DNA of 64,000 bases from Microvirga arvi (GTDB taxonomy: Bacteria > Pseudomonadota > Alphaproteobacteria > Rhizobiales > Beijerinckiaceae). The number at the start of each line of letters is the position of its first letter. Position 1 is the first letter of the stretch. This document shows positions 54,801 to 62,248 of this stretch, piece by piece. Made by a program: the position numbers and the translations under genes. The notes under the pieces were generated by a model. That model made no database searches. It was not told the origin of the DNA and worked only from the letters and a program-made list of their open reading frames with translations. The stretch is from NCBI RefSeq assembly GCF_016892765.1, contig NZ_JAFEMD010000027.1:17582-81581 (forward strand). Direction: 5' to 3'.

Positions 54801-55335
54801 CGCAGTGGCGCGGTCTCTCTTCAAGCTCATGGCCTACAAGGATGAGTACGAGGTCGCCCGTCTTCACATGGAAACCGGCTTCCTCGACACCTTGCAGCGG
54901 GAGTTCGAAGGCGATTTTACGGTCAACTATCACCTCGCGCCGCCGCTCCTGTCATCCAAGCGCGACGCGCGGGGACGCCCGAAGAAGCGGGTCTTCGGCC
55001 CATGGATCCAGATGCCGATGAAGGTACTCGCCAAGATGAAGATCGTTCGCGGCACGCTCTTCGACATCTTCGGCTATACGGCCGAGCGGCGCACGGAACG
55101 GGCCCTGATCGGCTGGTACGAGGCGCAGGTCGAGAGAATTCTCGATCACCTCGATGCCCCGCGCTTCCCCGACCTGCTTGCGGTCGCGAAAGCCCCGATG
55201 GACATTCGCGGCTACGGCCCCGTCAAGGAGGCGGCCATCCACAAGGTGCAGGCCGAGGTCGAACGCCTGTGGTCGCGTCTGGCCGAGCAGCCCGAGGTGG
55301 TCGACACACGCCGGCAGGAAGCCGCCCGCGCGTGA
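51865..55335 (+). CDS. Indolepyruvate:ferredoxin oxidoreductase, fused alpha-beta form
   Basis: A 1156-residue fused enzyme. The N-terminal region (FLTGTQAIVRIVLDQAKRDQ, VSGYRGSPLGGVDLEF) is followed by a TPP-binding domain around residues 430-560 (CSGCPHNTSTKVPEGSKALA, GGEGVNWAASSKF, NDAVAMTGGQPVDGP). Cysteine motifs near residues 634-690 (CEGCGDCSVASNC, CNKDFSCLEGFC) bind Fe-S clusters. The gamma-type domain starts at about 722 (LLVTGVGGTGVVTIGALISM). It converts aryl pyruvates to aryl-acetyl-CoA, reducing ferredoxin. Beside the paa genes it would feed phenylalanine-derived phenylpyruvate straight to phenylacetyl-CoA without PaaK. Confidence 0.92.
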   Translation: MDRALSLDAYQLADRYTRSRGRVFLTGTQAIVRIVLDQAKRDQAAGLDTAGFVSGYRGSPLGGVDLEFWRVKEQIKANRIEFLPAVNEDLAATAVLGSQQVETDPNRQVEGVFGLWYGKGPGIDRSGDALKHGNAYGSSPHGGVLVVAGDDHGCVSSSMPHQSDVAFMSWFMPTLHPASVAEYLEFGEYGYALSRFSGMWIGFKAVSEIVESGVSVELRPPRQFIAPDFTPPLGGLHYRWPDLPGPQIEERMEAKKHAVYAFAKANPIDRRIYNIPHASYGIVTAGKAHLDLMEALRLIGLDEAACRAHGIDIYKVGMVWPLPLHDAMEFVKGKREILVVEEKRGIIESQFKEYFYDFPGSKPERMVGKHDETGERLIPWTGELSPLFLAGVLAKRLDPIFPDLNLAQRVASLSPDPARTIAVPGATRTPYFCSGCPHNTSTKVPEGSKALAGIGCHFMASWMDRETSSLIQMGGEGVNWAASSKFTGQGHIFQNLGEGTYYHSGSMAIRQAIAAGANITYKILFNDAVAMTGGQPVDGPISVYAIAHSVRAEGVQRIALVSDDPDKFVPADLPKGVTIHPREDLDPVQKELRDIPGVTVLIYEQTCATEKRRRRKRGQMEDPKRFAYINDLVCEGCGDCSVASNCLSVEPKETPFGRKRKINLSTCNKDFSCLEGFCPSFVTVEGATRRAKATSGFDAAARASTLPSPTLPVLKKPFDLLVTGVGGTGVVTIGALISMAAHLEGSGVSVLDFTGFAQKFGPVVSYIRIASRPEELNQVRIDQGAADALIGCDLVVSSSPKASGTYRRGTRAVMNTAEMPTGDVVRFRDADLASRTRLRAIERVLGEGNLATVNANALAETLLGDTVYANVMMLGFAWQQGLVPVSLEALSRAIELNGVAVERNRQAFAWGRLLSADPDVVHEIANDKPEEPETLDQVIARRVAFLTAYQDALYAARYEMMVARVREAEGALGSEALTDAVARSLFKLMAYKDEYEVARLHMETGFLDTLQREFEGDFTVNYHLAPPLLSSKRDARGRPKKRVFGPWIQMPMKVLAKMKIVRGTLFDIFGYTAERRTERALIGWYEAQVERILDHLDAPRFPDLLAVAKAPMDIRGYGPVKEAAIHKVQAEVERLWSRLAEQPEVVDTRRQEAARA

Positions 55336-55365
55336 AGCGCGTTGCAGACGCTGCTTCCCTCCCCA

Positions 55366-55391
55366 CTCATCTCGGGCTTGCCCGAGATGAG
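55366..55391. repeat. Perfect 12-bp palindrome (terminator or REP-like)
   Basis: CTCATCTCGGGC and GCCCGAGATGAG form a perfect stem with a TT loop, 31 bases after the oxidoreductase stop. It may stabilise or terminate that transcript. Confidence 0.65.
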
Positions 55392-55508
55392 CATCCTCTT
55401 GCACAAGTCGGGAACACCCTACTTGTGGCGGGGAGGGATTGAGGGTGGGGGTCGCAAAGTCGGAGCGCTGGGTCTGATCCAGAAGTCATCAGAATTGCTA
55501 CAGAGCAT

Positions 55509-55545
55509 CCCCTCTCCCGAGTGGGAGAGGGGCAGGGGTGAGGGT
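55509..55545 (+). repeat. REP-like element, orientation 1
   Basis: Stem CCCCTCTCCC / GGGAGAGGGG with a 4-base loop (GAGT), followed by a tail GCAGGGGTGAGGG. The reverse complement recurs at 55622-55655. Confidence 0.65.
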
Positions 55546-55621
55546 GTGGCGCTTGACCAGCAAAGCAGCGTCGCTTCCGCATCAACACGAAACCCGTAGC
55601 ACCTTATCCGGCACCGGCCTG

Positions 55622-55655
55622 CCCTCACCCCAACCCTCTCCCAATCGGGAGAGGG
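55622..55655 (-). repeat. REP-like element, orientation 2
   Basis: Head CCCTCACCCCAA then stem CCCTCTCCC / GGGAGAGGG with loop AATC. This is an inverted copy of the element at 55509-55545, giving a BIME-like pair. Confidence 0.65.
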
Positions 55656-55829
55656 AGAAGCGCTAGCTGGATCAGGGTTTCTCCAAGCTGCACTACCCCC
55701 ACCCCTGCCCCTCCCCGCGAGGGGGAGGAAGGAGGCGCTTGTGCCGAGCAACCACTCAGTACGATGAAGCAGCCTTTCGGGGAGAAGATTATCAGCAACA
55801 GCGAGGCGTTACATAATCAGGATGCGAAC

Positions 55830-56243
55830 CTAAGCCTCCGGTGTCATGCTTCCTTGCGGGCGCCTGGCCATCACATCCTGCAGCGCCGCGACCAGATCGT
55901 CAGGCATGATGGGCTTGTGCAGGAAAGTGGCATTGGGCGGCAGGTCGCCCGGTCCGGGACCGGTCTTGCCGGAAATCACCAGGACGGCCACCTCCGGCCA
56001 GCCCTGCCGGACCAGTCGCGCGAACTCGAAGCCGTCCATGGAGCCGGGCATGTCCACATCCGTCAGGATGGCGTCGATCTCGGGTCGCGATTTCAGGAGC
56101 TCGAACGCCTCATCGGCATCCTGCGCCTCGACGACCCAGAAATCGGATTCCTTCAGGATGTCGACCTGGGTGAGGCGGACGAGGGGCTCGTCTTCCACCA
56201 GAAGGACGACAGGGTGTTTCACGACGCGACGATGTGGCTTCAT
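55830..56243 (-). CDS. Single-domain response regulator
   Basis: A 137-residue CheY-like receiver: acidic pair in VLLVEDEPLVRLTQ, phosphoacceptor in AILTDVDMPGSMDGFEFARL, Ser in VISGKTG and Lys in FLHKPIMP. There is no output domain. It is one of four such receivers within 2 kb, upstream of a chemotaxis receptor. Such proteins probably act by binding partner kinases or phosphotransfer proteins. A ribosome site is weak. Confidence 0.85.
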   Translation of the reverse strand: MKPHRRVVKHPVVLLVEDEPLVRLTQVDILKESDFWVVEAQDADEAFELLKSRPEIDAILTDVDMPGSMDGFEFARLVRQGWPEVAVLVISGKTGPGPGDLPPNATFLHKPIMPDDLVAALQDVMARRPQGSMTPEA

Positions 56244-56350
56244 GTTGCATCAAACGGACCTGCCCGCGTCCAGTTCCCTCCGGTCGAGCAGGCGTGATGC
56301 TGCGGCGTGCCAGCCATGGGCCGGGAATCAAGGCCCTGGATGGACAGAGA

Positions 56351-56773
56351 TTAGGAGCGATTTGCCTTGGCCGCCAGCTGCCTGATGCGGTCCACCACGT
56401 CCTGTGTGGGATAGGGTTTCTCCAGCAGGGGACCGGCTTCGCAGAGGGTTCCGGCGATATCCGCCGACCGCTCGGCCCCGGAGGTGAGAATCACCTGGGT
56501 CTGGGGCATGTTGGCCCGGACCCAGCGGGCAAGGCCGAAACCATCCATGTCCCCCGGCATCTCCACATCGCTGAAGACGATGTCCACGGATACCTCGGGA
56601 GCCCGAAGGATGAGGATGGCCTCGTCGGCGTTCACGGCCTCATGGACCCTGTAGCCGCACTCGCGCAGGTATTCGGCGATGACGAGGCGGATGAGGACCT
56701 CGTCCTCGACGACCAGAACGGTCTGGGGAGATGGGCCAGCCTTGGCCGAGAGATGTGTTGATGACGTGCTCAC
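56351..56773 (-). CDS. Single-domain response regulator
   Basis: A 140-residue receiver: VLVVEDEVLIRLVIAEYLRE, phosphoacceptor in IVFSDVEMPGDMDGFGLARW, switch Ser in ILTSGAE, Lys in LLEKPYPTQDVVDRIRQL. Very similar in layout to the neighbours at 55830 and 57341, suggesting tandem duplication. The Asp-Val-Glu-Met-Pro motif is common in alphaproteobacterial stand-alone receivers. Confidence 0.85.
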   Translation of the reverse strand: MSTSSTHLSAKAGPSPQTVLVVEDEVLIRLVIAEYLRECGYRVHEAVNADEAILILRAPEVSVDIVFSDVEMPGDMDGFGLARWVRANMPQTQVILTSGAERSADIAGTLCEAGPLLEKPYPTQDVVDRIRQLAAKANRS

Positions 56774-56806
56774 GCCGAGCTAACCGCCGAGCTTTCATCT
56801 TGGTTC

Positions 56807-57220
56807 CTACGGCCAAGCTTCGGGGGTCTGCGGCCAGTTCAGGCTGCGTGTGACGAGGTCGACGACCTGCGAAATCGGGTATGGCTTGCGAATGGCGAGC
56901 CCGAGGCCCTCCAGCTTCTCCGCGGAGTCCGCGTTGCTGGACGCACCGATGATCCAGGTCGGCGGCTGGTTGCCGTTAAGGCGATGAACGACCTCCCACC
57001 CGCTCCCGGTCGGCTGAAGGTCCAGATCCAGGAGGAGAAGGTCGATCCTCACAGCGTCGAGAACGGTGAGGGCCTCCCTGGCGGAGCCCGCCTCCACAAC
57101 CTTGAAGCTGATCGCCCGCAATTCATCGCTGACAAGGCATCGGAGCCGGACATCGCCTTCGACCACAAGAATGTTCGGCGGTGTCCGGCGTGGAAGAACC
57201 GTAACGGATGCTGCACTCAT
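56807..57220 (-). CDS. Single-domain response regulator, partly degenerate
   Basis: A 137-residue receiver-like protein. The phosphoacceptor strand LLLLDLDLQPTGSGWEVVHR and Lys in AIRKPYPISQVVDLV are kept, but the acidic pair reads VVEGDVRLR instead of VVEDE, and the loop after the phospho-Asp is unusual. Magnesium binding may be altered. The ATG at 57220 follows AGGGGCGAGA; a frame seven codons longer exists. Confidence 0.78.
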   Translation of the reverse strand: MSAASVTVLPRRTPPNILVVEGDVRLRCLVSDELRAISFKVVEAGSAREALTVLDAVRIDLLLLDLDLQPTGSGWEVVHRLNGNQPPTWIIGASSNADSAEKLEGLGLAIRKPYPISQVVDLVTRSLNWPQTPEAWP

Positions 57221-57340
57221 TCTCGCCCCTGACGCATACAATAAGGCGGATAACGTGGTGCCGTCCTGACGGTTCTCCTTTGATGTGCGCTAAGTCACCG
57301 CGCCGGACGGGGTGGCCGCATCAAGCGGAACCGTATATCA

Positions 57341-57853
57341 ATGGCTACGTTTGCCACCTGCACCGCTTTCTCATCCTCATACCCCTTTGGTCCCGTGTCC
57401 GATCAGCAATTCTCCGGCGTCGTTCTCCTGGTCGAAGACGAACCGCTCGTGCGGCTCGTGACGGCCGAGATTCTCCTGGAGGCGAACTTCCGCGTCATCG
57501 AGGCGGGCGACGCGTCGGAGGCTTTGCGCGTTCTGAACGCCGAAGTCGCCGTGGACGTGCTGCTCTCCGATGTGGAGATGCCGCCGGGCATGAACGGCTA
57601 CGAACTGGCCAGGCATGTCCACCAGCACAGGCCCGAGGTGGGGATCCTCATCTCCTCGGGACGGGAGTGGCCCAAGGAGAGCGACCTGCCTCCGGGAGCG
57701 GCCTTTCTCCCCAAGCCGTACCCGAACGCCAAGCTCGTATCCCGTGTTCAGGCCGCGGCCCTGAAGGCACAGGAGGCCCGCCGCCTCCGGCATGACCTCC
57801 GAGACGACCAGGCCGCCGGGAGCATCCCTGAGACTGTTCCCAAAACGGCCTGA
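57341..57853 (+). CDS. Single-domain response regulator
   Basis: A 170-residue receiver, divergent from the three others: VLLVEDEPLVRLVTAEILLE, phosphoacceptor in LLSDVEMPPGMNGYELARHV, switch Ser in LISSGREWP and Lys in FLPKPYPNAKLV. The C-terminal 35 residues are a polar tail. A GTG at 57395 is an alternative start that removes the first 18 residues. A bidirectional hairpin follows. Confidence 0.83.
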   Translation: MATFATCTAFSSSYPFGPVSDQQFSGVVLLVEDEPLVRLVTAEILLEANFRVIEAGDASEALRVLNAEVAVDVLLSDVEMPPGMNGYELARHVHQHRPEVGILISSGREWPKESDLPPGAAFLPKPYPNAKLVSRVQAAALKAQEARRLRHDLRDDQAAGSIPETVPKTA

Positions 57854-57893
57854 GCGCCCCTCGCCACATCGCGAGGCGGCCGGTTCATAAAGG

Positions 57894-57921
57894 AAAGGCG
57901 CGGACCGAGGTCCGCGCCTTT
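57894..57921. terminator. Bidirectional intrinsic terminator
   Basis: AAAGGCGCGGACC and GGTCCGCGCCTTT form a perfect 13-bp stem with a GA loop between the converging receiver and chemotaxis receptor genes. A and T runs on both sides suit termination in both directions. Confidence 0.8.
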
Positions 57922-57954
57922 CAGCTTTTGACACTCTTTTGATAGGCTCCGGGC

Positions 57955-59625
57955 CTACGCCGCCCGGACACCCTGCAGGAAGCCTTCGACCTCCCGGCTC
58001 AGGGCCGACGAATTGGTCGCCAGCTCGCCGGCCGCAGCCAGCACCTGGGAGGCGGCGGAACCGGCGTGGGTTGCGGCGCCCTGAACTTGGACGATGCTCT
58101 CGGTGACCTCCTGCGTGCCGCGGGCGGCCTCGCTGACATTGCGCGCGATCTCCTGCGTCGCCGCCTGCTGCTCCTCGACCGCGGCGGCCACATTGGTGGC
58201 GATCTGGTGCACCTCCTCGATGGTGAGGCTGATTTCGCGGATGGCGTCCACGGCCCCCTTCGTCGATTGCTGGATCTGGTTGATGTGGGAGGTGATGTCT
58301 TCGGTCGCCCGCGAGGTCTGGTTCGCGAGCTCCTTCACCTCGGCCGCCACCACGGCGAATCCCTTCCCGGCTTCGCCCGCGCGCGCCGCCTCGATGGTGG
58401 CGTTGAGCGCCAGCAGGTTGGTCTGGCTTGCGATGGTGTTGATGAGCGCAACGACCTCGCCGATCTTCTGCGCGCCGTCGGCCAGCGTTTCCACGAGCTC
58501 GTTGGTCTTGCGCGCGTTCTGCACGGCGCGGGCGGCGGCGGCCGACGTCTGCGACACCTGGGTTCCGATCTCGTTGGACGATGCGGCGAGCTCCTCCGTC
58601 GCGGCGGCCACCGCCTGAACGTTGCTGGAGGTCTGCTCGGCTGCGACCGCCACCGAGTTCGACTGCTGGTTCGTCTGCTGGGCCGTCGTCGCCATCGAGC
58701 GCGCCGTGGCCTCCATCTGCTGGGCCGCGACCGAGAGATGCTGCACCAGGCCGCCGACGCTGCCTTCGAAGTTCTGGGCAAGCGCGATCATCTCGATCCT
58801 GCGGCGCTCGACGGACTGCTTTTCGGTCTCGGCCTGCCGGTGCCTGAGCTGCTCCGCCTCCTGCATGGCGCCGGCGAAGACCTGGGTCGCCTTCCAGATG
58901 TCGCCGACCTCGTCCTTGCCGACCTTCGCCTGCGGGAGATCGTAGTCGCCCGACGCGAGCTTCTGGATCGCTTCCGTGACGATCTTCAGAGGACGGGCGA
59001 TCTGCCTATGGCCGATAAGCCAGCCGATCAGAAGCGCCAGGATCGTGCCGCCGAGAGCGATGGAGACGAGAAGCGTGAGGCGCTCGCTGTAGAGTGCCTC
59101 TGCCCGTTGCTCGACCGCTTCGATCTCCTCGCTGCCCTTCTTCGTCAGGGCATCGATGCTGACCTGGAAGGCCTTTCTGTTCGCGCGGTTGCCCTCGGTA
59201 TTGCCCTGGGCATTGGCCGCCTCGGGCGAGACCTCGGCGCCGAGGCGCACGGTCTCGGACCGGAACGCCTTGAACGCGGCGGCATCCTTGGCCACCGCAT
59301 CGAATAGCGCCTTGTGCGACACTGGCACGATCGGCTCCCATTCCTTCAGGAGCGTGTCGATGTCCTTCAGGCTCGCGATCAATCCGTCTCCGAACTTGCG
59401 CGCATCCTTCGTGTCATGCGATGCGTAGATGCCCCGGGCCTCCATGACCACATGCGTCACCAGCCGGTTGAGGCGCTCTCCGTAGAGCGCGCGAGTGGCC
59501 GCCAGCCTCACATCGTCGACCGCCTGATTATAGGTCTGCAGGGTGCTGATGCCGACGGCGGCGGTGACCACCGCAACAAGGCTCAGGGCCGCCACGAGCG
59601 CAAATATCTTCGTCCGAATCTTCAT
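57955..59625 (-). CDS. Methyl-accepting chemotaxis protein
   Basis: A 556-residue receptor. Membrane helices at about residues 7-29 and 184-206 ([20 protein letters not shown]) enclose a helical periplasmic sensor of about 155 residues. HAMP follows ([20 protein letters not shown]), then the signalling domain with its hairpin tip [20 protein letters not shown] followed by [19 protein letters not shown]. Methylation-type Glu/Gln pairs occur in the adaptation helices. No CheB/CheR-tethering pentapeptide is seen at the C-terminus ([10 protein letters not shown]). It fits the motility neighbourhood at the right end of the window. Confidence 0.92.
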   Translation of the reverse strand: MKIRTKIFALVAALSLVAVVTAAVGISTLQTYNQAVDDVRLAATRALYGERLNRLVTHVVMEARGIYASHDTKDARKFGDGLIASLKDIDTLLKEWEPIVPVSHKALFDAVAKDAAAFKAFRSETVRLGAEVSPEAANAQGNTEGNRANRKAFQVSIDALTKKGSEEIEAVEQRAEALYSERLTLLVSIALGGTILALLIGWLIGHRQIARPLKIVTEAIQKLASGDYDLPQAKVGKDEVGDIWKATQVFAGAMQEAEQLRHRQAETEKQSVERRRIEMIALAQNFEGSVGGLVQHLSVAAQQMEATARSMATTAQQTNQQSNSVAVAAEQTSSNVQAVAAATEELAASSNEIGTQVSQTSAAAARAVQNARKTNELVETLADGAQKIGEVVALINTIASQTNLLALNATIEAARAGEAGKGFAVVAAEVKELANQTSRATEDITSHINQIQQSTKGAVDAIREISLTIEEVHQIATNVAAAVEEQQAATQEIARNVSEAARGTQEVTESIVQVQGAATHAGSAASQVLAAAGELATNSSALSREVEGFLQGVRAA

Positions 59626-59781
59626 GCATCACCCCAAAAGCCGCATCAATGCGCAATGTTTTTTTGAATAGGGGCCACAAATCATCACGGAATGCTTGCC
59701 TGGGCCTTGCTCCGGCCGTCGAAGTTATCAACAGAGTTTCTCTGCGGCAGGTGACGAAATGTTAAGCATAAACCCATAGGA

Positions 59782-60414
59782 ATGATTGCAATCGATTTTT
59801 CCATTGCGGCGGGTTCCATGGGCGTACGGTTCGATAAGGTGTTGGAGCAGGTGGCCAGGGCCGGGCAGACCGGAAGCGGCACTGCCGCCATCGACAACCG
59901 GGAGCGGAAGGTGCGCCGGCTGGAGGAGCTCATCCGGGCCCGCGAGGCGGTGGGCGACCGCATCGTCATGTGCCTCGGGCTGGCGCTCACCCTCTCCGCC
60001 GTCGCCCTTCCCGTCTATGCGGTCTATCTCAGCGACGGCTATGCCTATCTCCAGAGCGCCGGCGGCGGCCTGGTGATGAGCAAGGGCGCGCCCGCGAACC
60101 AGGCCCGGTCCGCCGATCTCAGCCCGACGACGACGGGCTCGCTGAACAGGCAGAAGGATGCGGACCTCGCCTCGAGCGACAAGGCGCTCCTCGCCATCGA
60201 CCGGCAGAGCCAGTTTCAGCGCTATGTGATCCACAGGGCCACGAACGAGTCCGCCCTGATCGAAGGTCCCGAAGGCGTCTGGTGGGTCACGCCGGGCATG
60301 ACGCTTCCCGGCATCGGCCAGATCATCTCGATCGAACGCTCCGAGAATGGCTGGGCCGTCCTGACGTCGGAGACGCTGATCAGCCAGCGGCCGACGGCGA
60401 AAGCATCAAGCTAA
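59782..60414 (+). CDS. Single-span membrane protein of unknown function
   Basis: A 210-residue protein. An N-terminal cytoplasmic part (RERKVRRLEELIRAREAVGD) leads into one membrane helix at about residues 62-85 (RIVMCLGLALTLSAVALPVY). A low-complexity linker and a small C-terminal periplasmic domain (YVIHRATNESALIEGPEGVW, then WVTPGMTLPGIGQIISIERS) follow; the last motif recalls the small beta domains of secretion or pilus-assembly proteins. An alternative ATG at 59818 is preceded by GGCGGG and may be the real start. No family is named with confidence. Confidence 0.6.
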   Translation: MIAIDFSIAAGSMGVRFDKVLEQVARAGQTGSGTAAIDNRERKVRRLEELIRAREAVGDRIVMCLGLALTLSAVALPVYAVYLSDGYAYLQSAGGGLVMSKGAPANQARSADLSPTTTGSLNRQKDADLASSDKALLAIDRQSQFQRYVIHRATNESALIEGPEGVWWVTPGMTLPGIGQIISIERSENGWAVLTSETLISQRPTAKASS

Positions 60415-60484
60415 GAGAGTTTTCATCCTTGCCTGAGCACGGTTCACGCGCTCAGGCAAAATCCTGCCCGGTGGGCCGTCGTTG

Positions 60485-61171
60485 CTACTTCGTCGCCGTC
60501 ACGATGGGCGCGGCCTGATTGCCGAGCCAGACCCAGGCCGCACTCTCCGACCCTTCTCGCTTCACATAGCGATAGCCGGTTTCCTGCCATGGCAGAACGG
60601 CTCCGCGCTTGTTGTCCAGGATGTAGTCGCCGCGATCGGTGAGCGCCATGAGAACCGCATGTCCGGCGCCGAGCTCGTCGACGACCACCGTCATGCGCAA
60701 AGCCCGCCGCGGCAGGCCCGCTTCGATGAGCAGGCGGCGCTTGAGGATCTGGATGTCCTCGCAATCACCCATGCCGTCATCGGGATAATCCCAGCGGTCC
60801 GCCACGCCCCAATGATCCTGATCCGTGACGGGCAGGATCCTGCGGTTCACGCGCTCGTTGACCTCGACGATGAGTTTCCAGGCCTGCTGGTCCAGCGCGA
60901 TGATGGCGGGTTCGGAGGGATCGAGGGTGCACTCCTCGGGGCTCTGCTTGCAGAACGCGATCCAGGCCGGCGTCGGTCCTGCCTGTCCCGACGACAGAAT
61001 GGCATCGCTCCTCACAGGCAGGTTCGACTGCGGAAACGCATGAGCCGGAGCGCTCGCAGCCACAACACCCAGGAGCGTGGTGGCAAGGCCCGCCGCCGTC
61101 AGAAGCCGTCCGGCAGCTTTCAATCGCCACCTCTTCCCGTCCATGTCACTGGTTCTGACCATGCCCCGCAT
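60485..61171 (-). CDS. Transglutaminase-like cysteine protease (BTLCP / LapG-like)
   Basis: A 228-residue protein with a signal peptide (residues 10-45, ending ASAPAHAFPQ). The catalytic triad of the bacterial transglutaminase-like family is visible: Cys in DDGMGDCEDIQILKRRLLIE, His in LGAGHAVLMAL, Asp in GDYILDNKRGAVLPW. Relatives such as LapG cleave surface adhesins under c-di-GMP control; here no lapD or adhesin gene is adjacent, so the target is unknown. An ATG at 61144 (MDGKRWRLK) is an alternative start. Confidence 0.85.
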   Translation of the reverse strand: MRGMVRTSDMDGKRWRLKAAGRLLTAAGLATTLLGVVAASAPAHAFPQSNLPVRSDAILSSGQAGPTPAWIAFCKQSPEECTLDPSEPAIIALDQQAWKLIVEVNERVNRRILPVTDQDHWGVADRWDYPDDGMGDCEDIQILKRRLLIEAGLPRRALRMTVVVDELGAGHAVLMALTDRGDYILDNKRGAVLPWQETGYRYVKREGSESAAWVWLGNQAAPIVTATK

Positions 61172-61260
61172 CCATACAGCTTCTTCTTTTCAGTAAAGCT
61201 GTCAGCCCCGCGAGATCTTCGCAAGCGCGATATCGGGCAAGATGTCAGAACGATGTCGCA

Positions 61261-61452
61261 GTGTTGACTTCAAGCAACAGCCCGGCAACCAGCACCGACA
61301 GAGACTCTGTCTCCTCTTCGAATGAAGAGGATGCCTTGATTCAGTCCAGAGGCGGCAAGGAATTCTTGGGCGAGAATGAATCGGCTCGCCTCCTCAAGAT
61401 CATGAGAGGCGAAGTGAACAAGATCAGCAAACGCTGTTCAACCTCATCTTAA
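61261..61452 (+). CDS. Possible small protein (63 residues)
   Basis: A plus-strand frame beginning at GTG 61261 encodes a polar peptide whose C-terminal half (GENESARLLKIMRGEVNKIS, then KRCSTSS) looks like an amphipathic helix. No clear ribosome site and no recognised family. It lies in a 338-base gap between the protease and a small membrane-protein gene, which otherwise contains nothing distinct. Confidence 0.25.
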   Translation: MLTSSNSPATSTDRDSVSSSNEEDALIQSRGGKEFLGENESARLLKIMRGEVNKISKRCSTSS

Positions 61453-61509
61453 CCAAGATCCGGAAGCGGGAAGTATTCCTCTCCAACAGGCAGCCCGAAA
61501 CCATCAGGA

Positions 61510-61644
61510 TCAGCGCAGCATCCCGCTCTGGCTTCGCGCCCAGCTCTTGGTCCTTCGCGAGGATGCCATGAGACGCACGGCAGGCGTTCCGATCAGCCCG
61601 ATCAGCGATGCAGCGATCACCGGCACCAGAATGACACTCATCAT
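61510..61644 (-). CDS. Small single-span membrane protein (about 44 residues)
   Basis: From tandem ATGs at 61644/61641, directly downstream of GAGGAGG, a frame encodes MSVILVPVIAASLIGLIGTP followed by AVRLMASSRRTKSWARS and the C-terminus QSGMLR. This gives one membrane helix with a positively charged tail on the cytoplasmic side. The strong ribosome site and membrane pattern support it. A longer frame upstream (to 61746) is arginine-rich noise. The function is unknown. Confidence 0.5.
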   Translation of the reverse strand: MMSVILVPVIAASLIGLIGTPAVRLMASSRRTKSWARSQSGMLR

Positions 61645-61823
61645 AGCCTCCTCACAAATGCGACAGCGGCATGATGCGGCGACAGCCTTGCGCGAGCCTG
61701 ACCTAGATCCTCGGCCTCCACGCCTAACGTTCATGTTCTTTACCAAACGACGCGAAGACCTGCTCCGATGGATCGGAGCGGCATGTCTTCCGTGATACGC
61801 TTCGCGATCATCGGGAGGCTTGC

Positions 61824-62195
61824 TTGAGAGCGATTCTTATTCTTCTTCTCATCGCTGCCGGCGTCGGCGGATGCATGCCGCCCGCTTATGACGCGGTCGA
61901 GATGTCCTGCTCGGATTATATCGGGAAGCCGATTGCGTCGCGGATCGCAGTCCTCGGCCCGCCTCGATCCGTCTACCGCATCAATGCCACGCAGGTTGGC
62001 TATGTCTTCAAGACCAAGGAGACGGCTTATGTCGGCGGCGAGCCCTATTACACCGTGAACTACCTGACGGGAGCGGACAAGCATCACACCCCCGTCCGCA
62101 AGATCACGCGGGTCTGTCACGGCGCATACGTCGTCCATGCTCCGTCTGATGCGATTCCCGCATCCGAGCGGATCATCGTGGACGTTATTCCCTAG
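61824..62195 (+). CDS. Small putative lipoprotein
   Basis: A 123-residue protein starting at TTG 61824 (GGGAGG five bases upstream) with a lipoprotein signal: ILILLLIAAGVGGCMPPAYD, lipobox Gly-Gly-Cys at about residue 17. The mature part contains two more Cys (MSCSDYIGKP, RVCHGAYVVH) and a YxVNYLTG segment. No family name is recognised. It is divergent from the 61510 gene. Confidence 0.65.
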   Translation: MRAILILLLIAAGVGGCMPPAYDAVEMSCSDYIGKPIASRIAVLGPPRSVYRINATQVGYVFKTKETAYVGGEPYYTVNYLTGADKHHTPVRKITRVCHGAYVVHAPSDAIPASERIIVDVIP

Positions 62196-62248
62196 AACCG
62201 GGCGGTCAGGACATTGAGGCGCTCTAAGCCGGTAAGTGCGCATGAACG

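Larger units (their letters stand above)
55336..55829. repeat. Intergenic cluster of REP-like palindromes
   Basis: About 490 bases without a gene between the oxidoreductase and a receiver gene, filled with GC-rich palindromes: 55366-55391, 55509-55545, 55622-55655 and 55708-55729. Two of them are inverted copies of each other. The remaining bases show no coding potential. Confidence 0.7.

Noticed and set aside
55366..55729. Possible CRISPR array in the repeat-rich gap
   Set aside because: The repeats are palindromic, differ in sequence and spacing, and alternate in orientation; there is no regular repeat-spacer pattern and no cas gene.
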